A DNA stretch of 64,000 nucleotides from Atopobium sp. BS2 (lineage in GTDB: Bacteria > Actinomycetota > Coriobacteriia > Coriobacteriales > Atopobiaceae): the NCBI RefSeq assembly GCF_000565075.1, contig NZ_JDFG01000047.1, positions 1 to 64,000 on the forward strand, given 5' to 3'. Positions 1-8,142 of the stretch are shown here, one piece after another; position 1 is the first letter of the stretch, and each line of letters opens with the position of its first letter. The notes below the pieces were generated by a model that did no database searches, had not been told where the DNA came from, and saw only the letters and a program-made list of their open reading frames with translations. Made by a program: the position numbers and the translations under genes.

Positions 1-15
1 AATACCCCAATCATG

Positions 16-92
16 CAGATTATCGTCATTAGGTGTGTAAAATGCCCGCATCTGAGCAGAATATCCGACTTAGGTGTGTTCCTTAGGTGCGG
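16..92 (+). repeat. Short array of degenerate 22-bp repeats (family A)
   Basis: Two copies of a 22-bp unit start at 16 and 57 (41 bp apart); each begins CAGA(T/A)TATC and ends TTAGGTGTG. A third, partial copy of only the right end (TTAGGTGCGG) lies at 83-92. The same unit occurs eight more times at 32149-32473. The copies diverge from one another, there is no cas gene, and the spacing is irregular, so this is not a CRISPR array. More copies may lie left of the window. Function unknown. Confidence 0.7.
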
Positions 93-319
93 AATTTACC
101 TATAGTTAAATCTTTTATATGACGCTATTCATTTTCTAGCATATTAGGTTAAGTTTATGCATAGAGATGAATATCGGGTAGTACGACCGCCTAGCTGCCT
201 GGCTATCTTGATTAAGAATATGTCGATTCTTCAGCAGAACACAAGAAAGCTGCACTATTTTGTGCGCCAGGCCTAAAAGCCGACGCTAACACGCTACAGA
301 ATCATAATCACCCGCATAT

Positions 320-363
320 GAACTGCCTCCCATTTCTTATGTCCAAGAAATGGGAGGCAGTTC
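320..363. repeat. Perfect 19-bp inverted repeat (hairpin) beyond ftsH
   Basis: Arms 320-338 (GAACTGCCTCCCATTTCTT) and 345-363 are exact reverse complements with a 6-nt loop. On the minus strand the hairpin sits about 38 nt past the ftsH stop codon, so it may end or protect the ftsH transcript. It has no T-tract on either side, so it is not a textbook intrinsic terminator. The rest of 93-401 shows no gene. Confidence 0.7.
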
Positions 364-401
364 AGAATAGGCGGCCGTTTAATTTTACTTATGAGACAAA
401 G

Positions 402-2336
402 TTACTCTGCTGAAGAAGTAGAGGAGCCTTCCTCATTGGTGTTCTCAACTACCGGTGCAAAGGTATTCTCACGTTTAAGGATGTTCATGAACTCCTCGCC
501 GGTGATAGTTTCCTTCTTCTGCAGGTAGTGAGCAATTTCATGCAGCTTAAAGCGGTTCTCTTTAAGCGTCTGGAGTGCACGCTGGTGGCCCTCTTCAACA
601 ATGCGTCTAACTTCAGCATCGATCTCTTCAGCTGTTGCCTCAGAGCAGGTTAGGGAAGAGCCACCACCAAGGTAGCGACTTTGCTGCTGGCTGAGGGTAA
701 CCATGCCAAGTTTGTCAGACATGCCGTACTGCGTAACCATAGCGCGGGCAATTGCTGTTGCACGCTCAATATCGTTGGAAGCGCCATTGGTCATCTCGCC
801 AAAGATAAGTTCTTCAGCAGCACGACCACCACAGAGAACAGCAATCTCATCCATTGCTTGGCTTTTGCTCATGAGATAACGTTCATCATCCTCAACCTGC
901 ATGGTAAAGCCAAGAGCTCCGCCAGTACGAGGAACAATGGTGATCTTGGTAACAGGAGCATCGTTTTTCTGGATGGCACCAACAATTGCATGGCCGGTCT
1001 CGTGATAAGCCACAACGTCCTTCTCGTGCTCAGAAAGAACAGTGTTCTTCTTCTTAGCGCCGGCAATAACAACGTCAACGGACTCAGCAAGGTCTTCGGT
1101 GGTAACACGACGACGACCAAAGCGAACAGCACGAAGAGCTGCCTCATTGATGATGTTTGCAAGGTCTGCACCGGATGCGCCTGGTGTGGACTTAGCAATA
1201 ATAGAGAGGTCAACGCCTGGCTCCATCTTTACATCATTGGCGTGAATCTGAAGAACTGCCTCACGACCCTTAAGGTCTGGAAGCTCAACAGGAATACGGC
1301 GGTCAAAACGGCCAGGACGCAGAAGTGCCTTGTCCAAGGTCTCAGGGCGGTTAGTTGCTGCAAGAACAACAATACCCTTGTGGTTATCAAAGCCGTCCAT
1401 CTCAGAGAGCAGCTGGTTTAAGGTTTGCTCACGCTCATCGTTGGAGTTGAGAGAAGCATCACGGCGCTTACCAACCGCATCAATCTCGTCAATAAAAATG
1501 ATGCAAGGAGCCTTTTCATTTGCTTGCTTGAAGAGGTCACGGACTTTTGCAGCACCGCGTCCAACAAACATCTCAACAAACTCAGAGCCAGCAATCTGGA
1601 AGAAAGGAACGCCAGCCTCACCAGCAACTGCCTTAGCAATGAGGGTCTTACCAGTACCTGGAGGGCCTACAAGCAAGGCGCCACGAGGGCAGCGAGCACC
1701 AATCTCTTTGTACTTATCAGGAGTCTTAAGGAAGCTAACAATCTCTTGCATAGACTCTTTAGCCTCTTCTTGACCAGCTACGTCTTTAAACGTAATGCCT
1801 GTGTCTTCTCCCTTAATTTCTTTAGCGCTTGAGCGACCAAGATTGCCGCCAAGACCTCCAAAGCCGCCACCAAAGTTCATGGAAGGACCATCGTCACCCA
1901 TGGCGCGTTTAAGGGATCGGTTGATAAAGTAGCCAATGCCCAAGAAGATGACAAGAGGGATTCCATACTGAATAAGGGCATAGAGCAGCATATTTGTAGA
2001 GTTGTCAGGAATAGAAGCCGAGAAATCAACTTTGTGATCTCTAAGCGTCTGAACCAGTGTTGCATCATTAGGGAACTGTGTGGTCTCAAAGACCTTCTCG
2101 GAATCTCCAGAGCCAGTTGTGAACCTAATGTTTCTGCTGCCCGTATTAAGGTCTACCTTGGTAACTTCATTATTGTCAACCTTGTTAAGGAACTCACTGT
2201 ACGAGACAGTTTGTACCTGTTGACGCAGAAGTCCTGGTAATAATGTGTTGCTAAGCAGGAGATATACAAAGATGGCTACTGCAATATAGAGTAGCATCGA
2301 CATAGATCTACGGTGCTTGTTATCGTTATTTGCCAT
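402..2336 (-). CDS. ftsH: ATP-dependent zinc metalloprotease FtsH
   Basis: Membrane-bound AAA+ protease that degrades damaged or regulatory membrane and cytosolic proteins. The 644-residue product has an N-terminal transmembrane segment ([16 protein letters not shown]), an extracytoplasmic FtsH_ext region, a second membrane segment near residues 125-140, then the AAA module with Walker A GPPGTGKT (224-231), Walker B FIDEIDAV and the SRH region with RPGRFDR. The zinc site HETGH is at 445-449. Length and domain order are usual. The ATG at 2336 was chosen because AAAGGGA lies upstream at good spacing; an in-frame TTG at 2363 would add nine residues but is less likely. It is transcribed away from ileS. 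Confidence 0.97.
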   Translation of the reverse strand: MANNDNKHRRSMSMLLYIAVAIFVYLLLSNTLLPGLLRQQVQTVSYSEFLNKVDNNEVTKVDLNTGSRNIRFTTGSGDSEKVFETTQFPNDATLVQTLRDHKVDFSASIPDNSTNMLLYALIQYGIPLVIFLGIGYFINRSLKRAMGDDGPSMNFGGGFGGLGGNLGRSSAKEIKGEDTGITFKDVAGQEEAKESMQEIVSFLKTPDKYKEIGARCPRGALLVGPPGTGKTLIAKAVAGEAGVPFFQIAGSEFVEMFVGRGAAKVRDLFKQANEKAPCIIFIDEIDAVGKRRDASLNSNDEREQTLNQLLSEMDGFDNHKGIVVLAATNRPETLDKALLRPGRFDRRIPVELPDLKGREAVLQIHANDVKMEPGVDLSIIAKSTPGASGADLANIINEAALRAVRFGRRRVTTEDLAESVDVVIAGAKKKNTVLSEHEKDVVAYHETGHAIVGAIQKNDAPVTKITIVPRTGGALGFTMQVEDDERYLMSKSQAMDEIAVLCGGRAAEELIFGEMTNGASNDIERATAIARAMVTQYGMSDKLGMVTLSQQQSRYLGGGSSLTCSEATAEEIDAEVRRIVEEGHQRALQTLKENRFKLHEIAHYLQKKETITGEEFMNILKRENTFAPVVENTNEEGSSTSSAE

Positions 2337-2530
2337 ACACGTCCCTTTACCTGTTTGGCTCAAATGTGATATGAGCTCACTTAGATATTGGAATTGTTTT
2401 ACCCAATCTACATTTTTTATTTCTATAAAAATTTAAAATTTGGATTCCGCATAATTTGTTAAAAACGGTTTAAGCGTGTGTATTACTTAGTTCAATGAGT
2501 GCAAGACGTGGTAGTATTACTTACACAAGC

Positions 2531-2780
2531 TGTGATGAGGACAGTAGCTGGGTAGCGCAAATCTCAAGCGAGCGGAGTTGGTGGAAGTCCGCATTTGCGT
2601 CCGTGTGAACATCACCTCGGAGCTGCAGTTCAAACGTACAGGTTTTTGTACTAGTAGATGCTGCCGGAAATGGTCGCCGTGACAGGCCAGCCGAGTAAAC
2701 GGACATATCCGTCGCTGGGTGGTTACAACGAAGTGTATTGTGGCGCTTCGTCCCAGCTGTGAGGGACGGGCGCTTTATTT
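2531..2780 (+). promoter_or_regulatory. T-box riboswitch (tRNA-Ile sensing) with transcription attenuator upstream of ileS
   Basis: The leader starts with the Stem I signature GATGAGGACAGTAG near 2534. A specifier loop GAAC-ATC-A follows, with the isoleucine codon ATC at 2611-2613. The T-box core is GGGTGGTTACAACG at 2717-2730. The antiterminator pairs 2717-2719 (GGG) plus 2728-2733 (ACGAAG) with 2746-2754 (CTTCGTCCC), leaving the tRNA-end bulge TGGT exposed. A mutually exclusive terminator hairpin spans 2743-2773 and is followed by TTTATTT. T-boxes let uncharged tRNA stabilise the antiterminator; here that would raise ileS transcription when isoleucine is short. No convincing promoter was identified in 2364-2530. 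Confidence 0.92.
2743..2780 (+). terminator. Conditional intrinsic terminator of the ileS T-box
   Basis: GCGCTTCGTCCC at 2743-2754 pairs with GGGACGGGCGC at 2763-2773 (one bulge, one G-T pair) and is followed by TTTATTT. Its 5' arm overlaps the antiterminator arm 2746-2754, which is the expected switch. Confidence 0.85.
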
Positions 2781-2802
2781 GTGCCCAGAAAGGTTGTGCT
2801 TG

Positions 2803-5601
2803 ATGGCAAACGAGTACAAAAAGACCACCAACCTGCCAAACACAGGTTTTCCTATGCGCGCATCACTTGCGCAGAACGAGCCTCAGCGTTTGGCTGATTG
2901 GGACCAAAACAACGTCTATGAGCTCCTGATGAAGAAGAATGAGGGACATGACAAGTTTGTCCTTCATGATGGACCTCCTTATGCAAACGGTCCAATTCAC
3001 CTGGGTCACGCACAGAATAAGATTTCCAAGGACATCATCAACCGCTATAAGGCTATGCAGGGCTTCCAGACTCCTTATGTTCCTGGTTGGGACTGCCATG
3101 GTCAGCCAATCGAGCACAAGGTTGAGCAGATGCTTGGCACAGAGAAGTTCAATCAGTTATCTACCGAGAAGATCCGTGAGCTCTGCCGCAAGATGGCGGT
3201 TGAGCAGGTAGATACCCAGCGTCAGGGTTTTAAGCGCCTTGGTGTTTTGGGCGAGTGGGATAACCCTTATCTCACTTACGTCAACGATTACGACGCAACT
3301 GATGTTGAGATCTTCAAGGCAATCTACGACAAGGGCTCTGTGTATAGAGGTACCAAGCCTGTTCACTGGTGTACTCATGACCACACTGCTCTCTCTGAGG
3401 CAGAGATTGAGTATCACGATGTCACCTCTACTGCAATCTTTGTTCGCTTTGAGCTAACTACGGTTCCTGAGGGTCTTGAGGCTTACGCAGGTAAGACTTG
3501 GGTAGACATCTGGACTACAACTCCATGGACATTGCCTGCTGACGAGGCAGTTATTCTGCACCCTGAGGCTAACTATGTTGCTCTTGAGCTTCCTGATGGA
3601 CACGTAGAGATTGTTGCTGAGGCTCTTGCAGAGAAGGCTGCTGCCAAGTTTGGCTATACCGATTGGAAGCTTGCTCAGGACTCAGAGGGCAACACCTGGA
3701 AGAGAACTGGTGTTGAGCTTGCAGGCAATGAGTATAAGCAGCCAATCTTTGGTGACCTTGGTAACACTGGTAAATTTATCTATGCAGAGTACGTTACCCT
3801 TGACGACGGTACTGGTGTTGTTCACTCTGCACCTGGTCATGGCGTAGACGACTATAACGCTGGTGTTCGCTTTGATATTCCACAGACTATGCCTGTTGAT
3901 GATGACGGCCACTTCTTCAAAGGTGACGGTCAGGGCACTGGTGGCCCCTTCTCTGGTATGGAGGTCAATGAGGCTAACCCTGTCATTGTTCAGTGGCTCA
4001 AAGACCGTGGAACGCTCATTCTTGCAGAAGAGATTACCCACAGCTATCCACACTGCTGGCGTTGTAAAGAGCCCGTTATCTTCCGTGCAACAAGCCAGTG
4101 GTTTGTCTCCATGGATAAGACCGGCCTGCGTCAGCAGGCAGCAGAGGAGCTTACAAAGGTTAAGTTCTATCCTGCAAATGCGGTTAAGCGTATTGGCTCC
4201 ATGGTTGAAGGTCGTCCTGACTGGTGCATTTCCAGGCAGCGTAACTGGGGTGTTCCAATCCCTGCTTTCACCTGCGAGGATTGCGGTGAAACCGTTATCA
4301 ATGACCAGACACTTGACGCTGTCATCAAGCTTTTCCGCGAGAAGGGCTCTGATGCTTGGTTCACCGACGATCCTAAGACCTATTTAGGCGACGCTTGCGT
4401 CTGCCCTAAGTGTGGCGGCCACAATCTCAAGGCAAACAAGGATATTTTGGACGTTTGGTGGGATTCTGGTGTTTCTCACACTGCTGTCTGCAAACACCGT
4501 CCAAACCTTAAGTTCCCAGCTGATATGTATCTTGAGGGCTCCGACCAGCACCGTGGTTGGTTCATGAGTTCTCTCATGACTTCTGTTGGAGCTTACGGAG
4601 TTGCTCCTTACAAGTCCGTTGTCTCACAGGGCTTTACGCTTGATGGCCAGGGACGAAAGATGAGTAAGTCTTTGGGCAATGTCATTGATCCAAATGCAGT
4701 TTGTGCTGAGCGTGGCGCAGACGTCCTACGCCTTTGGGTTGCTTCTGTTGACACTTCAACTGACGTTCCTTGCGATGACGCCATTCTTTCCCAGGTAGGC
4801 GATGCATACCGTAGGTTCAGAAATACCCTGCGCTTCCTTCTTGGCGAGCTCGAGGGCCAGTTTGATCCTGCTACCGATGCAGTTGCTGTAGCGGACCTTG
4901 AAGAGTACGACCGTCTTGTTCTTGCACGTATGTGCGAGGTTCATGCTGCAGTCACTGAGGCTTACGAGGGATATCGCTTTAATAACGTCTTCCGTACCCT
5001 CTACGATTACATCATTGAGCTTTCCAACGGTTATTTGAACGCAACTAAGGACCGTATGTACTGTGATGCTGCAGATTCTGCAACACGCAGAAGCGCTCAG
5101 ACTGTTTGGGCAGAGATTCTCTCCATGCTTGTTCATGACCTGCAGCCAATTCTGGTTTACACCACCGACGAGGCTATGCAGTTCCTGCCAGAGTCTATGC
5201 GTGACGGTCAGAAGTACGCAGCTCTTCTCGACTGGTATAAGGCTCCTATGAGCACTGACGAGTACACTGCACTGCTTCCTGCATATCAGGTACTGGTTGA
5301 TGCTCGCGCCGCATACACTAAGGCATACGAGACCGCTCTTGAGGCAGGTGTTGTTACCGAGAAGACCACGCAGGCTACTCGTGCAGAGGTTACCCTTACC
5401 GCTGAGCAGGCTGCATCCATTTCTCATGCTGGCCTTGACTTTGCTGAGGCATTTGTCTGCTCTGAGGTTACTGTTTCTGAGGGCTCTGAGCTGAGCGTAA
5501 GCGTCTATCCTGCAAACGGCGAGCGCTGCGACCGTTGCTGGAACTATCGCGAGCTTGGTGAGGATCACCTTTGCCACCGCTGCCACGACGTTGTTGCGTA
5601 A
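2803..5601 (+). CDS. ileS: Isoleucyl-tRNA synthetase
   Basis: Class I aminoacyl-tRNA synthetase that attaches isoleucine to tRNA-Ile in the cytosol. The 932-residue protein has the HIGH motif as HLGH at 66-69, the editing domain in the middle, and the KMSKS loop at 619-623. The C-terminus carries a Cys-rich zinc site (CDRCWNY then CHRCH), as in bacterial IleRS of the IleS1 type. The ATG at 2803 follows AGAAAGG and gives the normal N-terminus; an upstream in-frame extension to 2719 would overlap the T-box and is rejected. It is controlled by the T-box leader and followed directly by lspA. Confidence 0.97.
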   Translation: MANEYKKTTNLPNTGFPMRASLAQNEPQRLADWDQNNVYELLMKKNEGHDKFVLHDGPPYANGPIHLGHAQNKISKDIINRYKAMQGFQTPYVPGWDCHGQPIEHKVEQMLGTEKFNQLSTEKIRELCRKMAVEQVDTQRQGFKRLGVLGEWDNPYLTYVNDYDATDVEIFKAIYDKGSVYRGTKPVHWCTHDHTALSEAEIEYHDVTSTAIFVRFELTTVPEGLEAYAGKTWVDIWTTTPWTLPADEAVILHPEANYVALELPDGHVEIVAEALAEKAAAKFGYTDWKLAQDSEGNTWKRTGVELAGNEYKQPIFGDLGNTGKFIYAEYVTLDDGTGVVHSAPGHGVDDYNAGVRFDIPQTMPVDDDGHFFKGDGQGTGGPFSGMEVNEANPVIVQWLKDRGTLILAEEITHSYPHCWRCKEPVIFRATSQWFVSMDKTGLRQQAAEELTKVKFYPANAVKRIGSMVEGRPDWCISRQRNWGVPIPAFTCEDCGETVINDQTLDAVIKLFREKGSDAWFTDDPKTYLGDACVCPKCGGHNLKANKDILDVWWDSGVSHTAVCKHRPNLKFPADMYLEGSDQHRGWFMSSLMTSVGAYGVAPYKSVVSQGFTLDGQGRKMSKSLGNVIDPNAVCAERGADVLRLWVASVDTSTDVPCDDAILSQVGDAYRRFRNTLRFLLGELEGQFDPATDAVAVADLEEYDRLVLARMCEVHAAVTEAYEGYRFNNVFRTLYDYIIELSNGYLNATKDRMYCDAADSATRRSAQTVWAEILSMLVHDLQPILVYTTDEAMQFLPESMRDGQKYAALLDWYKAPMSTDEYTALLPAYQVLVDARAAYTKAYETALEAGVVTEKTTQATRAEVTLTAEQAASISHAGLDFAEAFVCSEVTVSEGSELSVSVYPANGERCDRCWNYRELGEDHLCHRCHDVVA

Positions 5602-6120
5602 ATGAACACTGATCAGCAGCAACATACAACTCACACACTAGTGACCCGCCTTGCAGTTCTCTGCGGGGCGGGCGCTGTTGCCTGTGTGCTTGACCAGGTA
5701 ACCAAGCTCTGGGTACGAACCTCAATTCCAGAGGGAACCGCAGTACCTTTTATCCCAGGTGTTATGGAGCTCTTCCACGTAAGTAACACCGGAGCGGCAT
5801 TTTCTGTGGGCTCTGGAAACGCCCTCTTTTTTGTGGTTCTCACTGCCGTGGTTATCGCCGCACTTGTGGGCTTTGTAGTTCGCGAGAAGAACCTCCCGCT
5901 GCCGCTTATTGCGCTTTTGGGAGGCGTCGCAGGTGGCGGAATTGGTAACGCTATTGACCGTGTTTTGTATGGTCAGGTTACTGATTTCTTTGCTACAACG
6001 TTTGTTAATTTTGCAGTGTTTAATGTGGCGGATATCTTTGTAACCTGCGGCATTCTTATTGCTTTTGTGTACTGGATAATCTGGGACAAAAAGCAACAAC
6101 AGGGTAGTGGCAATGAATGA
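5602..6120 (+). CDS. lspA: Lipoprotein signal peptidase II
   Basis: Membrane aspartyl protease that removes signal peptides from diacylglyceryl-modified prolipoproteins. The 172 residues form about four membrane helices and show the family boxes VSNTGAAF, GGGIGNAIDR (first catalytic Asp) and FAVFNVADIFVTCG (second catalytic Asp). The ATG follows the ileS stop with no gap, so translation is probably coupled. The gene end overlaps the start of rluD. One likely client in this window is the lipoprotein MglB. Confidence 0.95.
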   Translation: MNTDQQQHTTHTLVTRLAVLCGAGAVACVLDQVTKLWVRTSIPEGTAVPFIPGVMELFHVSNTGAAFSVGSGNALFFVVLTAVVIAALVGFVVREKNLPLPLIALLGGVAGGGIGNAIDRVLYGQVTDFFATTFVNFAVFNVADIFVTCGILIAFVYWIIWDKKQQQGSGNE

Positions 6121-7123
6121 GCGTATCGTTGACATACTAGTTGGACCAGAAGGGGACGGCGTCAGATTAGATGCGTTCCTTTCTGCCCAAGATACACTTC
6201 CCTCAAGAAGTGCCTGCGCAAAGCTGGTAGAAGAGGGAAGAGTAACCATCAACGCTACGCTGGCTACCTCTAAGTCAGAAAAACTCATGTTGGGCGATAG
6301 GCTCTTAGTGTCTCTTCCAGACGCACAGCCTCAAACGGGACTTTTACGTCCAAACCCAGACATTCCCCTTGATATTCGCTTTGAGGACCAGTACCTCATA
6401 GTGCTCTCCAAGCAGATTGGCCTTGTTTGCCATCCATCACCTGGCCACGTTGATGACACCCTGGCAAATGCCCTGGTAGCCCACTGTGGCTACGAACACC
6501 TAGGAATGCTTCAGGGAGAAGAACGTCCTGGTATTGTGCATCGCCTTGATATGGATACGTCTGGTCTTATGCTGGCAGCAAAGTCAGACGAGGCGCAAAA
6601 GGCTCTTCAAGACCTCATTAGGCTGCGCGTGCTTGATCGACGCTACATTGTGTTGGTGCAAGGCTATGTTGCCCACGATTCTGGCACCATTGAAACGGGC
6701 ATTGCTCGCTCAACGCGAGACCGTCTCAAAATGACCGTATCAAACGCGCCTGGCGCACGAGAGGCCATTACCACCTTTAGAACGCTTGAGCGCTTTGAAG
6801 CGGGCAGAAAAGGCGAGGGCTACTCGCTTCTTGAGTGCCATCTCTATACAGGTCGTACACATCAGATTAGAGTTCACATGCGCCACATTGGCCATCCTGT
6901 TGTTGGCGATCAGCTTTATGGCAAAAAAGATACAAGCCTTAACCTTGGACTTAACAGACAGTTTTTACACTCCTGGCATGTTCAGTTTGAGCACCCTTTT
7001 ACGGGCGAGAATATCGTGGTAGCAGACACACTACCAAAAGACCTGCAAGAAGCCCTACTCTCTCAGAGCACTATGTCTATGGGAAGGACTTCTGTAGGAG
7101 ATGAGATTTGTCCACAGTTGTAA
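6113..7123 (+). CDS. rluD: Ribosomal large-subunit pseudouridine synthase, RluD/RluA family
   Basis: Isomerises uridines to pseudouridine in 23S rRNA. The N-terminus is an S4-type RNA-binding domain (VRLDAFLSAQ), followed by the RluA catalytic domain with HRLDMDTSG; the catalytic Asp is about residue 146. The conserved GRTHQIRVHM motif follows. At 336 residues it matches RluD-type enzymes. ATG 6113 is favoured over GTG 6107 because the AGGG at 6101-6104 fits it better. The gene overlaps lspA by 8 nt; lspA-rluD adjacency is common in many bacteria. The exact target uridines cannot be read from the sequence. Confidence 0.92.
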   Translation: MNERIVDILVGPEGDGVRLDAFLSAQDTLPSRSACAKLVEEGRVTINATLATSKSEKLMLGDRLLVSLPDAQPQTGLLRPNPDIPLDIRFEDQYLIVLSKQIGLVCHPSPGHVDDTLANALVAHCGYEHLGMLQGEERPGIVHRLDMDTSGLMLAAKSDEAQKALQDLIRLRVLDRRYIVLVQGYVAHDSGTIETGIARSTRDRLKMTVSNAPGAREAITTFRTLERFEAGRKGEGYSLLECHLYTGRTHQIRVHMRHIGHPVVGDQLYGKKDTSLNLGLNRQFLHSWHVQFEHPFTGENIVVADTLPKDLQEALLSQSTMSMGRTSVGDEICPQL

Positions 7124-7128
7124 TATGA

Positions 7129-7950
7129 CTAAAAAGTTTCGCTTCTCATTTCACGTGGTGTAAGAGAAAAGTAGCCCTTAAATTTCCTATAAAACTCTGT
7201 TGTTCCACCATAGCCAATCATTGAAGAAATAGTAGAGACAGGCAATTTGGTATGAATTAACAGCGTTTTTGCTCGTTCCATTCTTTGTTCTAAAACAAGT
7301 TCAGAAAAAGTCTTGCCACATTTTTGTCTGAGAAGTTCAGAGAGATAAGTTGGTGTATATGAGTATTTTCCTGAAAGTTTAGCAAGTGTAATACTTTCTG
7401 AATGAGCAGTAATTTCATTAAGGATAAGAGCAACCGTCTCATTAGTGTTACCTGGAGTGAACGTATAGTGAGCATCAGGAGAAAGGCAGGTAATAAGCGC
7501 TATAAGTAAGGAAGTAACAATAGCTTCCCAATTTGGTTTTCTCTCGGAATAGGTAATGATTATCTGAGTATAAAGTGCATAAATTTGTTCAATATCAGCT
7601 GGATGAATATTTTGCGGCAGTGTATTTTTATTTGATATAAGGTTTGTAGTAAAAGTAAAGAAATCTTCTGATGAAGGCATTAGAAAGAAAAGAAAACTTC
7701 CAAAATAGTTTTTACGAGCAAGTATTGAGAGACTCACAATGTCGTCTCCATAAGGTTTTGTAGAAAATTGACCTAAATTTGCTAAATCAAAAGCAGAAGT
7801 GAGTGTAAAAAATCCTCTGATATGAGGGTTAGCAGACTCTTCTGTTTCGTAGTGTGCACTCAAAATGACATTTGAAGCGTCACCTTGAGCAAGAGAATTC
7901 CCATTGGCAAGTATATTTTGAAGTGCTTGAGTTAGTCGCTTTTCGCTCAT
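7129..7950 (-). CDS. AraC-family transcriptional regulator
   Basis: 273 residues. The C-terminal ~95 residues form an AraC/XylS double helix-turn-helix domain: YSYTPTYLSELLRQKCG, then ISSMIGYGGTTEFYRKFKG and SLTPREMR. The N-terminal ~170 residues match no domain I can name and presumably sense a ligand. An in-frame TTG at 7983 lies just downstream of a TATAAT box on the minus strand (7984-7989), so it would fall at or before the transcript start; ATG 7950 is preferred. The gene is convergent with rluD and divergent from the ABC transporter at 8143, its likely target. Coding is visibly more AT-rich than its neighbours, which suggests acquisition. Confidence 0.85.
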   Translation of the reverse strand: MSEKRLTQALQNILANGNSLAQGDASNVILSAHYETEESANPHIRGFFTLTSAFDLANLGQFSTKPYGDDIVSLSILARKNYFGSFLFFLMPSSEDFFTFTTNLISNKNTLPQNIHPADIEQIYALYTQIIITYSERKPNWEAIVTSLLIALITCLSPDAHYTFTPGNTNETVALILNEITAHSESITLAKLSGKYSYTPTYLSELLRQKCGKTFSELVLEQRMERAKTLLIHTKLPVSTISSMIGYGGTTEFYRKFKGYFSLTPREMRSETF

Positions 7951-7983
7951 AATCAGTCTTTCAACGATGTTTTCCTGCGTCAA

Positions 7984-7989
7984 ATTATA
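7984..7989 (-). promoter_or_regulatory. Probable -10 box of the AraC-family gene
   Basis: Minus-strand TATAAT about 34 nt upstream of the chosen ATG. No good -35 hexamer is seen, which would fit a promoter needing an activator. The whole divergent region 7951-8142 is the natural place for the regulator to bind. Confidence 0.4.
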
Positions 7990-8142
7990 GGGTGATAACG
8001 CGATTTTATACGAGAAACCCGCCTTTAACCTTAAAGAATCTATTAAGTTCTTATTCTACAAGTGCAGGTAATTACTGTTTTGGAAAGGAGACTGAATTAC
8101 TTACTGCGTTTTTAAGCTAATGATGTTTTGGGAATGATGAGT

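Noticed and set aside
4756-5634. 292-codon open frame antisense to the end of ileS
   Set aside because: Same reason; the Cys/Ser/Leu-rich product resembles no protein family.
8092-8115. Seven-codon leader peptide (CTG start) after GGAAAGGAG upstream of the ABC exporter
   Set aside because: The Shine-Dalgarno match is good, but a CTG start and the lack of any attenuator make it too weak to call.
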